Assembly: GCF_027244095.1 (NCBI RefSeq)
Contig: NC_069662.1
Location: 54,150,001 to 54,214,000, forward strand
Length of the DNA stretch: 64,000 nt
Origin: Hemicordylus capensis
Taxonomy: Eukaryota > Chordata > Lepidosauria > Squamata > Cordylidae
Direction of reading: 5' to 3'
The first letter of the stretch is position 1. The number at the start of each line of letters is the position of its first letter. The position numbers were made by a program, and so were the translations under genes. Positions 12,330-22,132 of this stretch are shown here, in pieces. Below the pieces are notes generated by a model, which did not search any database, was not told the DNA's origin, and was given only the letters and a program-made list of their open reading frames with translations.

Positions 12330-12900
12330 GCGCCCAGAGATGGGCTGGGGTGGCAATTGATGGGTGCCCCTTGTATTGTTGGTGGGTTTCTTGAAAAGAA
12401 AAGAAAAAATCCCATTGCATAGGATGGGGATTTTGGGCAGCCCCGGACCCGCCTCTGTGGGGTGGCAGCACCCCCAAAGTGGGTCTGGGGCCATGGCAAA
12501 AATGGCCTCAGTCCCTCCCGAGCATCCCCAGATAGATAGGAGTGATGGGGTTTTTTTAATTAGGATTTCCTAAGGCATTAAATAATAATGGGAAAGAATA
12601 GAATGTGTGTCAGTAGGTGAAAGGTAAAGCCAGCAAGCTCAGAGAGAGACAGTTATTTGATGCCTTAGGAAATCCTAATAAAAAAACCCATCACTGCAAT
12701 CTATCTGGGGAAGCTCGGGAGGGACTGAGGCCATTTTTGCCATGGCCCCAGACCCACTTTGGGGGTGCTGCCACCCCACAGAGGCAGGTCCGGGGCTGCC
12801 CAAAATCCCCATTCTATCCAATGGGAAATTTCCCCCAAAAAACATTCACCAATGATACTAGGAGCAACCAATTGCCTTGGGATTTTTGGGGTGGAGGACA
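12330..12900. repeat. Long inverted repeat (foldback), arms about 165-240 bp
   Basis: The sequence at about 12416-12578 is the reverse complement of about 12659-12826, with an 80-bp loop that holds an A-rich, purine-rich spacer. Weaker pairing extends outward to about 12330 and 12900. Shared words include gggtctggggccatggc on one arm and its complement on the other, and aggatttcctaaggca next to the loop. It could be a foldback transposon or two oppositely placed copies of one repeat. A related sequence appears near 40240-40430. Confidence 0.75.
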
Positions 12901-13069
12901 CCCATGGGTGCCTACCACCCATCCCAGCTTTTTGCCCCTAAGTGCTCCACATAGGGAGTTATGGGCAAAACTTTTAAATTTTAAAAATTTGTAAAAAAAT
13001 CAGAGAAAGGTCCAATCGATTGGAGGTTTGGGTGGTAGGTGGAACACAAGGTCAGCTTTCATCCTAGCT

Positions 13070-13226
13070 ACTTTTCGAGGTCTGAACCAGTCCCAACCAG
13101 TTCTGTTCGGATCCGAACCAAACCAAAGGGTGGTTCGGACAAAACCAAAACCGAACCGCCCCCCCCCCGGTTCGGGCCCGGTTCGGATCTGAACAGAACC
13201 GGGTGACCCGGTTTATGCACATCCCT
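13070..13226. mobile_element. MITE-like repeat rich in GGTTCGG words, right end
   Basis: The block is built of gaaccaaacc and ggttcgg words and their complements, and ends tgcacatcccta, the same terminal sequence as the hAT-type MITEs at 27309-27819 and 31632-32196. The left end and a target duplication were not found, so it is probably partial. Confidence 0.5.
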
Positions 13227-13531
13227 AATGGAGCGGAGGTGAATGCACTTGTTTAACAAGAGGAAGGCAGATGCCCAAAAGCGGTTAGAGTCCAGTGGTG
13301 AGGATGGGGTGAGCAACTGGGCCTCACTGGTTGGATGATGCCCCATCTGTTGGATGGTTGTGCCTGTGTTGAAGATGATGTTTAGCATTTTAGCATTCAA
13401 GACTCTTCAGACTTGGTGAGATCTCCCCACCTGAGAAATTGACACCAGATGGAGTGGAGGTGAATGCACCTGCTTAACAAGAGGAAGGCAGATCCCCAGA
13501 AGCGGTGAGAGTAAAGTGGTGAGGATCTACT
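13227..13531. repeat. Older, rearranged relative of the array unit
   Basis: Two stretches related to unit positions about 1090-1230 and 170-290/1080-1190 are joined here, with the word gaggtgaatgcac occurring twice. They differ from the array copies by about 5-10 percent. The join cccatctgt/tggatggttg shares a few bases with both parents, as expected of illegitimate or unequal recombination. The DIRS element begins immediately to the right. Confidence 0.75.
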
Positions 13532-13543
13532 TTTCAGGGGTTC

Positions 13544-15058
13544 GTGAGCACAGGCTTAGATGAGGAGGAGGAAGAAGAGGATGAGGTGGGAAATGAGGAG
13601 GCTTGTCCTCCACCTCCAAAAGCTCCATCCTTTTATCCAAGGATTGCAGCCGATAACTTGCTCCAGTCTCCCTTGGCAGTAGTACCACCGTTGGCGGGTT
13701 ATATGGATGGCAGCATACGCCACCCCGCTACACAGCCATCGCATTTGTGCGGGTTTAGACAGTCTCTCCCGCACGATTATGCTGAATACCTTAGGTGGAA
13801 GGCACAGCAGCCTGTCCCAGAGCAACCCAGGGATGAGCGGCTTCCCCAAGGGCACGTTGCCCAGACCACATCCAGGGCCAAGACACTACAGGAAAAACCT
13901 AGTGGGAAACGGAAGAGAAAGAGTACTCCGCCACCACCAAGCCCATCATCCAGGGAATCATCTCCGGCGTCAACGCGAGAGGATATGGATTCTGAGGGAT
14001 CAGATTCAGATCACGCCAGTGGGCAGATAGAACTTCCATCAGAGGTTCCACCACGCCTTTCAAGATCCCCGACTGAGGAACTTAATGCGTATCATCTGTT
14101 GATTAGAGAGATGGCAGAAGCCCTAGGTTTGAACTTGCAACTGCCAGAAACTGATTCCACAGTCCCGGTCTATAAGATGATGTTCAACTCCAAAACTTCA
14201 CATCCTATATCGTTGCCCATGATACCGGCTATAGCAAAAGCAGCAAAGTCAGCATGGGAAGTGGTGCACTCAGCAAATCTGACCTCAAAGTGCATTGAGA
14301 ACCTATATCGGATTTGTGAGGGGGAAGACACTTACCTGCTACAACACCTGGCTCCAAATTCCATTGTGGTTGATTGCGCGTCTACATCAAAGGGCGGCCG
14401 CCGACACACAACACCTGGGGACAAGGAAGGCAGGAAGATTGATGTATTAGGCCGCAGACTATATGCTACATCAAGCCTAGCCATCAGGATCACAAACTAC
14501 GCAGCATGTATGGCTAGATACACTCACCTCCTATGGGACAACTTGCTACATGACTCAACCTCAATGTCCCAAGAGGAACTACAGGTTAGGTTCCATGAGG
14601 TGTATGAGAAGACGACTTCGGTGACTAAGCAACAACTTAGTACCTTTAAACATTTAGCCGAAACTGAGTCTAGAGCCCTGGTGACTGCAGTCACCATGCG
14701 ACGCTATGCCTGGCTACGCGCGACATCTCTTCAGCCTAACATGAAGGATCGTGTTGAAAATCTTGCTTTTGATGGAAAGGGACTTTTCCATGAGAGCACA
14801 GACGCCACGATGGAGACATTGAAAAAGTCAAAATTTACGGCAAAGTCTTTCATGGTGTCTACCTCAACATCTGGCTCTCATGCGTGCCAGTATAATAGGC
14901 AAAGGCCGTATCGTTACCAGGATAGGGGGGATTTCAGAAGGCAGAACAAACCCTACCAGCGCTCAAGAGGCTTCAGAGGCAATAATAACAACAACAGTAA
15001 CAAAAACAAGAACCAGAGTAATCGTAACAACAAGGAGGCTGCGAAGCAGTCTTTTTGA
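13544..15058 (+). CDS. DIRS gag-like frame (part of the retroelement)
   Basis: About 500 codons are open. The N-terminal part is acidic (a run of glutamates) and proline-rich. A central helical region follows, and the last 60 residues are rich in Arg, Gln and Asn (for example NRQRPYRYQDRGDFRRQN), a likely nucleic-acid-binding tail. The length and order fit the first frame of vertebrate DIRS elements, which is thought to form the particle. The true start codon is uncertain, because the frame is open up to the left edge of the element. The frame overlaps the start of the next one. Confidence 0.75.
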   Translation: MSTGLDEEEEEEDEVGNEEACPPPPKAPSFYPRIAADNLLQSPLAVVPPLAGYMDGSIRHPATQPSHLCGFRQSLPHDYAEYLRWKAQQPVPEQPRDERLPQGHVAQTTSRAKTLQEKPSGKRKRKSTPPPPSPSSRESSPASTREDMDSEGSDSDHASGQIELPSEVPPRLSRSPTEELNAYHLLIREMAEALGLNLQLPETDSTVPVYKMMFNSKTSHPISLPMIPAIAKAAKSAWEVVHSANLTSKCIENLYRICEGEDTYLLQHLAPNSIVVDCASTSKGGRRHTTPGDKEGRKIDVLGRRLYATSSLAIRITNYAACMARYTHLLWDNLLHDSTSMSQEELQVRFHEVYEKTTSVTKQQLSTFKHLAETESRALVTAVTMRRYAWLRATSLQPNMKDRVENLAFDGKGLFHESTDATMETLKKSKFTAKSFMVSTSTSGSHACQYNRQRPYRYQDRGDFRRQNKPYQRSRGFRGNNNNNSNKNKNQSNRNNKEAAKQSF

Positions 15059-15214
15059 TTGCTCTGCCAGCCCGCTGCATTTAAGTACAATTGCCAGGAC
15101 CACTATCATCGGCCCTGTAGTTGTCAGCTCAACCATCAGACTGGCAAGCCATGCTATAGCATGGCACAACATAACATCGGACCAGTGGGTTTTGAGGATT
15201 GTGGAGACGGGTTA

Positions 15215-16994
15215 TGCAATCGAATTCATGGCTTTGCCCCCGTTCTCAGGCCTGCGTTTCACAAAATCAACACCAGCTTTGGAGGAGGAGATAAGGGTGT
15301 TATTAGAAAAGAGAGTAATTGTACCAGTGCAGTGGGCGAGGAGGTTGTCTGGATTCTATTCCCGATATTTTCAAATACCCAAGCGGGATGGTGGAATACG
15401 GGCAATCATGGACTTGAGAGGACTCAACGCTTTTGTCTGGACCCGGAAGTTCAGAATGACGACGTTGCAGGAGATTCTACCCTTTCTTGAGCAGGAAGAG
15501 TGGGCGGCAATGTTGGATTTGAAAGACGCATATTTCCATGTGGGCATCCGGGAAAACCACCAGAGATACCTCCGCTTCACAGTGGGGGAAGCGATTTACC
15601 AGTACACAGTCTTCCCTTTCGGATTGTCAACAGCTCCGAGGGTTTTCACCAAAGTGGTGGCAGTAATTGTTGCATACCTTCGAACCCAGGGCCTAGTGGT
15701 CTACCCGTATTTAGAAGACTGGCTCCTGGTGAGCAAGGACAGACTACTGTTGGAGACTCAGATACAGATGATGCTCCATCTTCTCCAGGAGCTGGGAGTC
15801 AATGTCAACTGGAAAAAGTCGGACTTGACCCCAAGAAAGCAGCTAAACTTCATAGGAGCAGTCCTCGACTTGAAGCTACGGAGAGCATTCTTGCCGAGGG
15901 AGAGGTACAGTCAGATTGTCGCGTTGGCAAGTCAATTCCACAACAGACCCATTCAGAGGGCAAGAGGGGTGCAAAGGCTGTTAGGCTTGATGGCCTCATG
16001 CAACACAATGGTGCGTTATACAAGACTTCGGATGAGGCCCCTGCAACGGTGGTTTTTGGACCACTTCCATCTCAATATAGACAGTCAAAACATGTTATTG
16101 CACCTTCCCAGGAGGGTGCAAACTTCCCTGCAGTGGTGGATGGCGGAGGAGAATCTCTCACAGGGAGTACCGTTCCGGCCTCTTCTTCCTACGGCATGGA
16201 TCACAACAGATGCATCCCTACAGGGGTGGGGAGCGCACTGCGGCCCAGATTGCATCCAAGGGCAATGGACACCACTGCAGGCCAGACTGCATATCAACTA
16301 CCTGGAACTGCTGGCTGCTTTTTTGGCATTGAGGGCCTTCGAACCACAGCTCAGAGGTGCGGTAGTGCAGATCCAAATGGACAACACTACTGCTATAGTC
16401 TATTTGAACAGACAAGGGGGAACGGTCTCACCGACGCTTTGCACCTTGTCAATACGGTTGTGGGTCTGGTGCATCAAACATGCCATGTATCCAATGGCAA
16501 TTCACATCAGGGGTGTAGACAACCAGCTAGCAGATGCTCTCAGTCGGAGAACTCTGACCAATCAGAGGCACGAATGGGAAGTCAAATCAGAATATGTCAG
16601 AGAGATTTTCGATCGCTGGGGCACCCCTTTGGTGGATGTATTTGCCACAGAGAGGAACAAGAAATGCAAAAGATATTGTTCTCGTGCGGGGATAGGTGCG
16701 GGATCTCTAGGAGACGCATTTCAATACGCATGGGGCAGGGGGCTCCTTTACCTGTTCCCGCCGTTGCCACTCCTCAATATAGTGCTAGCGCAGATCGTGA
16801 GAGACGATGCGAATTGCATACTGATGGCCCCTTGGTGGCCACGTCAGGCATGGTTTGCCCTGCTGCTTCGCCTGAGCAGGGGGAACCATTGCCGTCTGCC
16901 AGCAGCGTCAGATCTCCTGCAAATGGCAGGGGGAAGGATACTACACCCGGAGATCGGGACGCTAAGGCTAACAGCGTGGAGAATAAGCTTTTGA
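15215..16994 (+). CDS. DIRS reverse transcriptase and RNase H frame (part of the retroelement)
   Basis: The reverse-transcriptase part (about 15230-15850) shows the family words RRLSGFYSRYFQIPKRDGG, AMLDLKDAYFHVGI, VFPFGLSTAPRVF and YPYLEDWLL. The RNase H part (about 16190-16560) shows WITTDASLQGWGAHCGP, NYLELLAAFLALRAF, QMDNTTAIVYLNRQGG and NQLADALSRR. The frame is open for some 590 codons beyond the gag overlap. Its product would copy the element's RNA into DNA. It overlaps the recombinase frame, as is usual in DIRS elements, where the second product is thought to come from alternative initiation or splicing. Confidence 0.88.
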
Positions 16995-17987
16995 GGACGA
17001 TTTTGCTAAATAGTAGGCGTAAATCAACTAGGCGCAGCTACTTGTGCAAATGGAGGCGATTTAAGGCATTTGCAAAGCTGAATAAGTTCAAAGCACAGAG
17101 GGCAACAGTGCACCAGGTACTGCTTTATTTGACCAGCCTAAAGTTAAAGGGCCTGGCGAATGTATCATTGAAAGTGCATCTGGCAGCTCTATCCTCCAGA
17201 CTCCCGGGATGGGATGGGAAATCGGTGTTTTCTCACCCAGAGTGTAAAAGATTCATGAAGGGGGTGAATAATCTTTATCCTCCACTTAGAAGACCTTTGG
17301 AACAGTGGAGTTTGTCCTTAGTTCTGTCAGCGTTGACCGAAAAGCCTTTTGAGCCACTGCATGAGGCTAGCTTGCGGTTGCTAACGCTTAAGACTGCGTT
17401 CCTGATTGCAATAACCACAGCGAAAAGGGTGGGAGAATTGTCTGCGCTAAGGGCAGACAAACCCTACACCCAGTTCTACCCACATAAGGTGGTGATGAGA
17501 CTTGACCCTAGCTTCCGTCCAAAGGTGGTCACGGAATTCCATCTGAACCAAGAAGTAGTCTTGCCAACCCTTTTCAAGGACCCCAAGTCGCCCTTAGAGA
17601 AGGCGGTGCACGTTCTGGACGTCCGCCGTGCTTTGTTGTACTACTTGAAGGCAACTAAGGAGTACAGGAAGACTTGTAAACTGTTTGTGGCATATAAGGG
17701 CAAGTGCAAGGGGTTGCAAGTGTCTAGGCAGCGTATTGCCCATTGGTTATCTTATCTTATTGGCGTATAGGCTGCAGGGGGTAGCACCACCCAAGACTAT
17801 ACGGGCGCATTCAACAAGGGCTTACTCGACCTCGGCCGCACATCTGTCTGGGATTAGGATGGATGACATCTGCGTGGCCGCAACATGGTCTTCCCAACAG
17901 CCCTTTATAAAACATTATGCGGTGGATTTACGCATGGCTCGACAGGGTGAATATGGGCGGAGTGTGTTGAAGAGGGTGTTGCCTTAG
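16950..17987 (+). CDS. DIRS tyrosine recombinase region (part of the retroelement)
   Basis: The N-terminal helical part reads SRRKSTRRSYLCKWRRF, typical of the core-binding domain. The catalytic part has the first-arginine motif TTAKRVGELSALR and the His-x-x-Arg motif in HSTRAYSTSAAHLSG. It ends near KRVLP at 17985. The enzyme would insert a circular DNA copy by strand exchange, which explains the lack of target duplications. The region is nearly but not fully open. Confidence 0.82.
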
Positions 17988-18041
17988 AGGCCATCCTTCT
18001 GCACCCACCTCCAAGAAGGGTCAGCTAACTAATCACCCATT

Positions 18042-18392
18042 CACTTATAGGCTCAACGGATCACGATCCAGATAAACAGGTTGCTTACCTGTAACAGGTG
18101 ATCTGGTAGTGATCCGTTGAGTCCATAAGACCCGCCCAGGAGCCATCCCAGCTGCAGAAGTATGGACACTATTTAGCAGATTGCTTATGCTGAGCGGACT
18201 GCACAGAAAACTAACGGAAGACGCCCAGCTGCTTAATATATCTAGCATGAAGGAGCACGTGCAAAAGGGCGGTTGGGCGTCACGAGGAGCTACCTAGTTG
18301 GACCGAGAGGTGCCTGCGCAGGTGCAGAACCCATTCATTTATGGACTCAGCGGATCACTACCAGATCATTTGTTGCAGGTAAGCAACCTGTT
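18042..18392. repeat. DIRS right-end inverted repeats
   Basis: The segment at 18077-18129 (caggttgcttacctg through tgagtccataag) returns in reverse complement at 18335-18390. A third, shorter partner lies at 18042-18073, inverted relative to 18100-18129. Such stacked inverted repeats and complementary segments are the hallmark of DIRS ends and are thought to guide circle formation. Confidence 0.85.
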
Positions 18393-18394
18393 TT

Positions 18395-19505
18395 TCCCTT
18401 AGTGTGAATTGGGCATGAGACCATTGTTTTTAAATTTCATCTCTGGGCAGCTTTAAGCCAATGGTCTGGAGTCCCATGAGCTTGGAATCTCCAATGGTTC
18501 AAGTGGGCAAGACAATTGGTGTCTTTAAATTCTGTAAGGGCCTTGTGGACATATCTTTCAGCCAGGGATCTAGTGTTTACATTTGGATCAACTGATTCAC
18601 CACTTTTATACAAGCTCTTGATAAATCCTGAAACAAAAGGGTCATGTTGCATCTTTTATATGCTCTGTGTCCCAAGCGTTGTGTGACATCAGGAGATGTC
18701 TGCTTGTTGAGTGCACTGGTGGCCATTTCGGATCCCTATTCTTTACTTTGAAAGGAAGGCATTGATCTTGAATGTTGGGCTCAAGTTTTGATGACTTTTC
18801 TGTCTCTTGATAAAATGGAATGAATCATTTCACATGCAAGCTATTGAACTTGTGGTGTGATGCAAGTGTTTTCAGAACTGTGTTGACTAAAGAAATAGTT
18901 TGATTGTCTTGTCATCAAGAATAGTGTCTGCAACCTCCGTGCAAATCAGGTATTTTTTGTGGGGGGGACCCCAACGAGAACCATTGACTTCTTTTGGATG
19001 GTTGTGCCTGTGTTGAAGATGATGTTTAGCATTTTAGCATTCAAGACTCTTCAGACTTGGTGAGATCTCCCGACCTGAGAAATTGACACCAGATGGCGCG
19101 GAGGTGAATGCACCTGTTTAACGAGAGGAAGGCAGATCCCCAGAAGCGGTGAGAGTCCAGTGGTGAGGATGGGGTGAGCAACTGGGCCTCACTGGTTGGA
19201 TGATGCCCAATCTGTACTGGGCTTCTTTCCATAACAGATGAGAACTTATTAAATGAAGTTTCGGCGGTCTAACATTTCTCAATGATGCTCTTACAGAGGT
19301 TGGTTGAAGCTGTGCAGGAGGCTAGAAGAGAATCTACATTAGTGGCATGCACTTTGGTAAGGGCACAATCAGCCCCTTGATCATTTTGGGTCCCCTCTGC
19401 TGCACCTTCTGCAGATTGACAGTACCCCACCCTTTATGGGAGGGTGGTCCGGTGACCAGAACGATGATGCCCCATCTGTACTGGGCTTCTTCCATAACAG
19501 ATGAG
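18395..19505. repeat. Diverged array unit in its older, shorter form
   Basis: The sequence follows unit positions about 2214-2640 and then 1-290, and passes directly to the part after the inserted segment (unit positions about 1135 onward, to about 1490). It therefore lacks the 0.75-kb insert of the array copies. Divergence is about 5-7 percent. Short rearranged pieces (gatgatgccccatctgtactgg twice, near 19190 and 19465) mark its right end. It is the best available picture of the pre-array unit. Confidence 0.85.
18437..18652 (-). pseudogene. Relative of the 84-codon array frame, ends early
   Basis: 71 codons starting MQHDPFVSGFIKSLYK match the array frame, and then a TGA falls where the array copies continue with a tryptophan. 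Differences from the array copies are few and mostly alter residues. It shows that the frame predates the array, but does not show that it was ever used. Confidence 0.3.
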
Positions 19506-21130
19506 GAGCTCTACATAGGGTGTTGGATGTTGTAGGAGCTCTACATCCTATGTTGTAATCTGTCCGATTTGAGTCGAGTCTTCCTCTAATTGCGCTTCTG
19601 TCATCTACCTCACCACTTAACCCCTGTAGTTCTTCCGTATACCAAGGGGCCAATTTTGAAGCAGGTTGGAGAGGACGCTTAGGTGAAAGCATGTCTACTG
19701 CCCCGAGGAGCCTGCTGTTTCAGTTCTCCACCAGGGCATCTACAGGATCACCGGCAGAGCCAACACTAAATCCCTCTAAGGCTTCTTGGAACCCTATTGG
19801 ATCCAATAACCATTCTAATGGGCAGACCATTCTAATGGCCCCTAGCCCCTGCGAAGGTGGGGTGTGATTGTGAGTCCAACCCTAACCAGATGGTGGTCCA
19901 TCCATGACAATGGGGAAATCACAGGAGTCCCCACTCATGGAACACCACTCTGATCAGAGGGAAAGACCAGATCAAGCATGTGACCTGAAATGTGCATCAG
20001 TCCCGAGACCCTATGGATAGGCCCATAGTTGTCATGGCTGCAATGAACTCCGGAGCCGCCCAACAAATTGGCCCCAAGGTGGACATTGAAGTCCCCCAGC
20101 ACCACAAACCTGGGCGACTCCAACGCCAAACCCAAGACCAAGTCTTTCATCTCAGGTAGGGACTCCATTGGGCAGCGGGGCAATCGGTACACCAAAAGAA
20201 GTCCCAGTCTATCCCTGGTCCCCAAATTTAGGTGCACACATTCAATATGGTCAAACACTTCCACAGGGATCCTGGTCAGGGAGAGGTTATCCTTATAGAC
20301 CACAGCCACTCCACCTCCCTTCCCATGATCCCGTACCTGCTCCTCAACAGAGTACCCTGGAGGGAGAAGCTGGGACCAGTCTGGGCCACCAGCCTCCCCC
20401 AACCAAGTCTCTGTAATACATACCAGGTCTGCCCTTTCATCCAGAATCTGATCATGGATGGTTTCCTACTTATTCTGGACAGACCTGGCATTACAGAAGA
20501 GCAAGGTGAGAGTCTGTGGGAGGTTGGCACTGCTCCCCAAGGTAAAAGAGCTGGTAGGGCCGCCGGAAGGGAATACAGCTAATAGATTTCTGACTTACCT
20601 TCCCCTTTAACGACGCACTGACCTGCCAACTTTACTTCCTCTATTCCTTACCACCACCGGACTAGCCACCCCACAGTCAGTGGACACACCTCCTGTCTCC
20701 CCATCCCCAGACAAACCAAGACAAATCTGAAATGCCTAGGATCCAAAAACAACAGAAGCCAAAATTATCACCAGGTCCTCGCCCTCGTTGCCCCCCAAAG
20801 TGACTCCCCCAAAGGAGCGACCCCCTTTGATGACACCCCTTTGGTGGTGATCCTGCCACCACAGGGCAGCAGCCCTTTTATAAGCTCAGAAAGATGGCTA
20901 ATCTGGGCAGCTGACCTTCAGGAACTCCTGACTCACCCCCTCTGGCCCTGATCCTGCACAGACTCACCTGCAGGGCAGCAGCTACAGCCCCACGTGTTGT
21001 GGGGCACACAGGCTGGTAAGCTGACAACAGCAGACAGCAACCACACAGGCTCTCACCACTGGGCAGCCGCTGTCTCTGGGAAGCAGATATTAAAGTCTCC
21101 TCCTCCTCCCTACAAAGCTTCTGGCAACTG
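19506..21130 (-). mobile_element. L2/CR1-like LINE, 5' part with endonuclease domain
   Basis: On the minus strand, about 19935-20402 is open for 155 codons and reads as an apurinic-type endonuclease: KGGGVAVVYKDNLSL, then LLLVYRLPRCP, then the hallmark FVVLGDFNVH. Upstream sequence to about 21130 is GC-rich and compatible with a 5' UTR. The reverse transcriptase and 3' end are absent, so this is an unusual 5' fragment. Downstream frames toward 19520 are disrupted. The family assignment (L2 or CR1 group) is by motif memory. Confidence 0.7.
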
Positions 21131-21421
21131 AGGCTGTTGTAGCATGTGTTGAAGCTATATGTTGTAGCTGCTGCTGTTGTGATCCTTTGGACTTTGTTCT
21201 GCTGGCTAACATCCCTGCTTCTGTGAGGTCAGATGCTTCTAAATGTTTTATTTGTTCCAAACACTAGGTCTGGTCTTATGGGAGGGGCTGGTTTCATCTG
21301 CCCTAATGTGGGAGCAGAGAACAATGCTGTGCCTTAGATTAGTTTTGAGACACTATCAGCATTCAGTGGAAACAAAACTGAAGTTTCCAAAGAGAAATGG
21401 GGTTTTCTCCCCCATCCCAAT
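21131..21421. other. Unassigned spacer
   Basis: A short stretch with GCTGTTGT-type words near 21130-21185 and nothing else I can assign. No gene or site was recognised. Confidence 0.5.
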
Positions 21422-21647
21422 TTATTATTATTATTGTTGTTGTTTACACAGTCAGACAGGTGTTATTGACTGTTTTGTTTTAACCCGACATCGAGTCCTT
21501 CCCAAGGACCTGGGATGGCTGAATTTTATTGTCAATGAAAAGAGAGGGGTAGTACTTTATGTTAAACAACAATTTGAACCTAAATTGATCTTTAAAGATT
21601 AAGAATGCAGGTTATTAGCACTGGAAATCCTAATTTCTGGAATCAAA

Positions 21648-21972
21648 ATGGTGATAATTGGAATTTATGCCCCTAATGAAAAGAAAGTTGAATTCTATAA
21701 CTACTTAGATCAAAAGATGGCGGAGTTATCGAAAGTCAATTTGATTATATTGGGAGACTTTAATGGTGTTGTTTCTACATCTTTGGACAGAAAATCCGAT
21801 ATGTCGGATAGGAATCTACAAAGTAAACTTCCCAAAGCATTCTTTGATTTAGTAGATCACATGGATCTTTATGATCTGTGGAGAATTAAAAATTCCAATG
21901 CAAAAGAATATACTTATTTATCTGGAAGATATCAATCACATTCAGGGATAGATATGGTTTGGACATCTAAAG
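21648..21972 (+). pseudogene. L1 endonuclease fragment
   Basis: The reading MVIIGIYAPNEKKVEFY, then LIILGDFNGVVS, matches the middle of the L1 apurinic endonuclease, including the GDFN catalytic strand. It runs into the MITE at 21973. The reading resumes after 22118 with LPRTFSDHNPICFTW, the SDH motif that closes this domain. Confidence 0.85.
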
Positions 21973-22110
21973 CAGGCTTCCTCAAACTGCGGCCCTCCAG
22001 ATGTTGCTGAACTACAACTCCCAGCATACCCAGCCACATAAAATTGTGTCTAGGGATGCTGGGAGTTGTAGTTCAGCAACATCTGGAGGGCCGCAGTTTG
22101 GGGAAGCCTG
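21973..22110. mobile_element. hAT-type foldback MITE, 138 bp, inside the L1
   Basis: Nearly the whole element is a palindrome. Its ends are CAGGCTTCC and GGAAGCCTG, and the inner arms read gatgttgctgaactacaact and its complement. The 8-bp duplication atctaaag stands at 21965-21972 and 22111-22118. An 8-bp duplication and CAG ends fit the hAT superfamily. It disrupts the L1 endonuclease frame. Confidence 0.95.
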
Positions 22111-22132
22111 ATCTAAAGCTATCACACCATAT

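Larger units (their letters stand above)
13532..18392 (+). mobile_element. DIRS-type tyrosine-recombinase retroelement
   Basis: The order of parts is gag-like frame, reverse transcriptase plus RNase H frame, tyrosine-recombinase frame in an overlapping register, then a terminal region of inverted repeats. That order and the recombinase instead of an integrase are diagnostic of the DIRS group. Long frames are still open over most of the element, so it is probably young, or was recently. It looks close to whole, with about one apparent break in the coding part, and only the right-hand end repeats are recognised. No target duplication is expected for this group, and none is seen. Sequences related to the array unit flank both sides, so it entered, or moved with, that repeat. 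Confidence 0.9.

Noticed and set aside
15500-16900. Long second-register frame overlapping the DIRS reverse transcriptase
   Set aside because: Only its last part shows recombinase motifs. The stretch opposite the reverse transcriptase lacks any domain and is best seen as shadow or overlap.
20068-20582. Plus-strand frames of 76-116 codons
   Set aside because: They lie opposite the endonuclease frame of the L2/CR1-like element, which has recognisable motifs.
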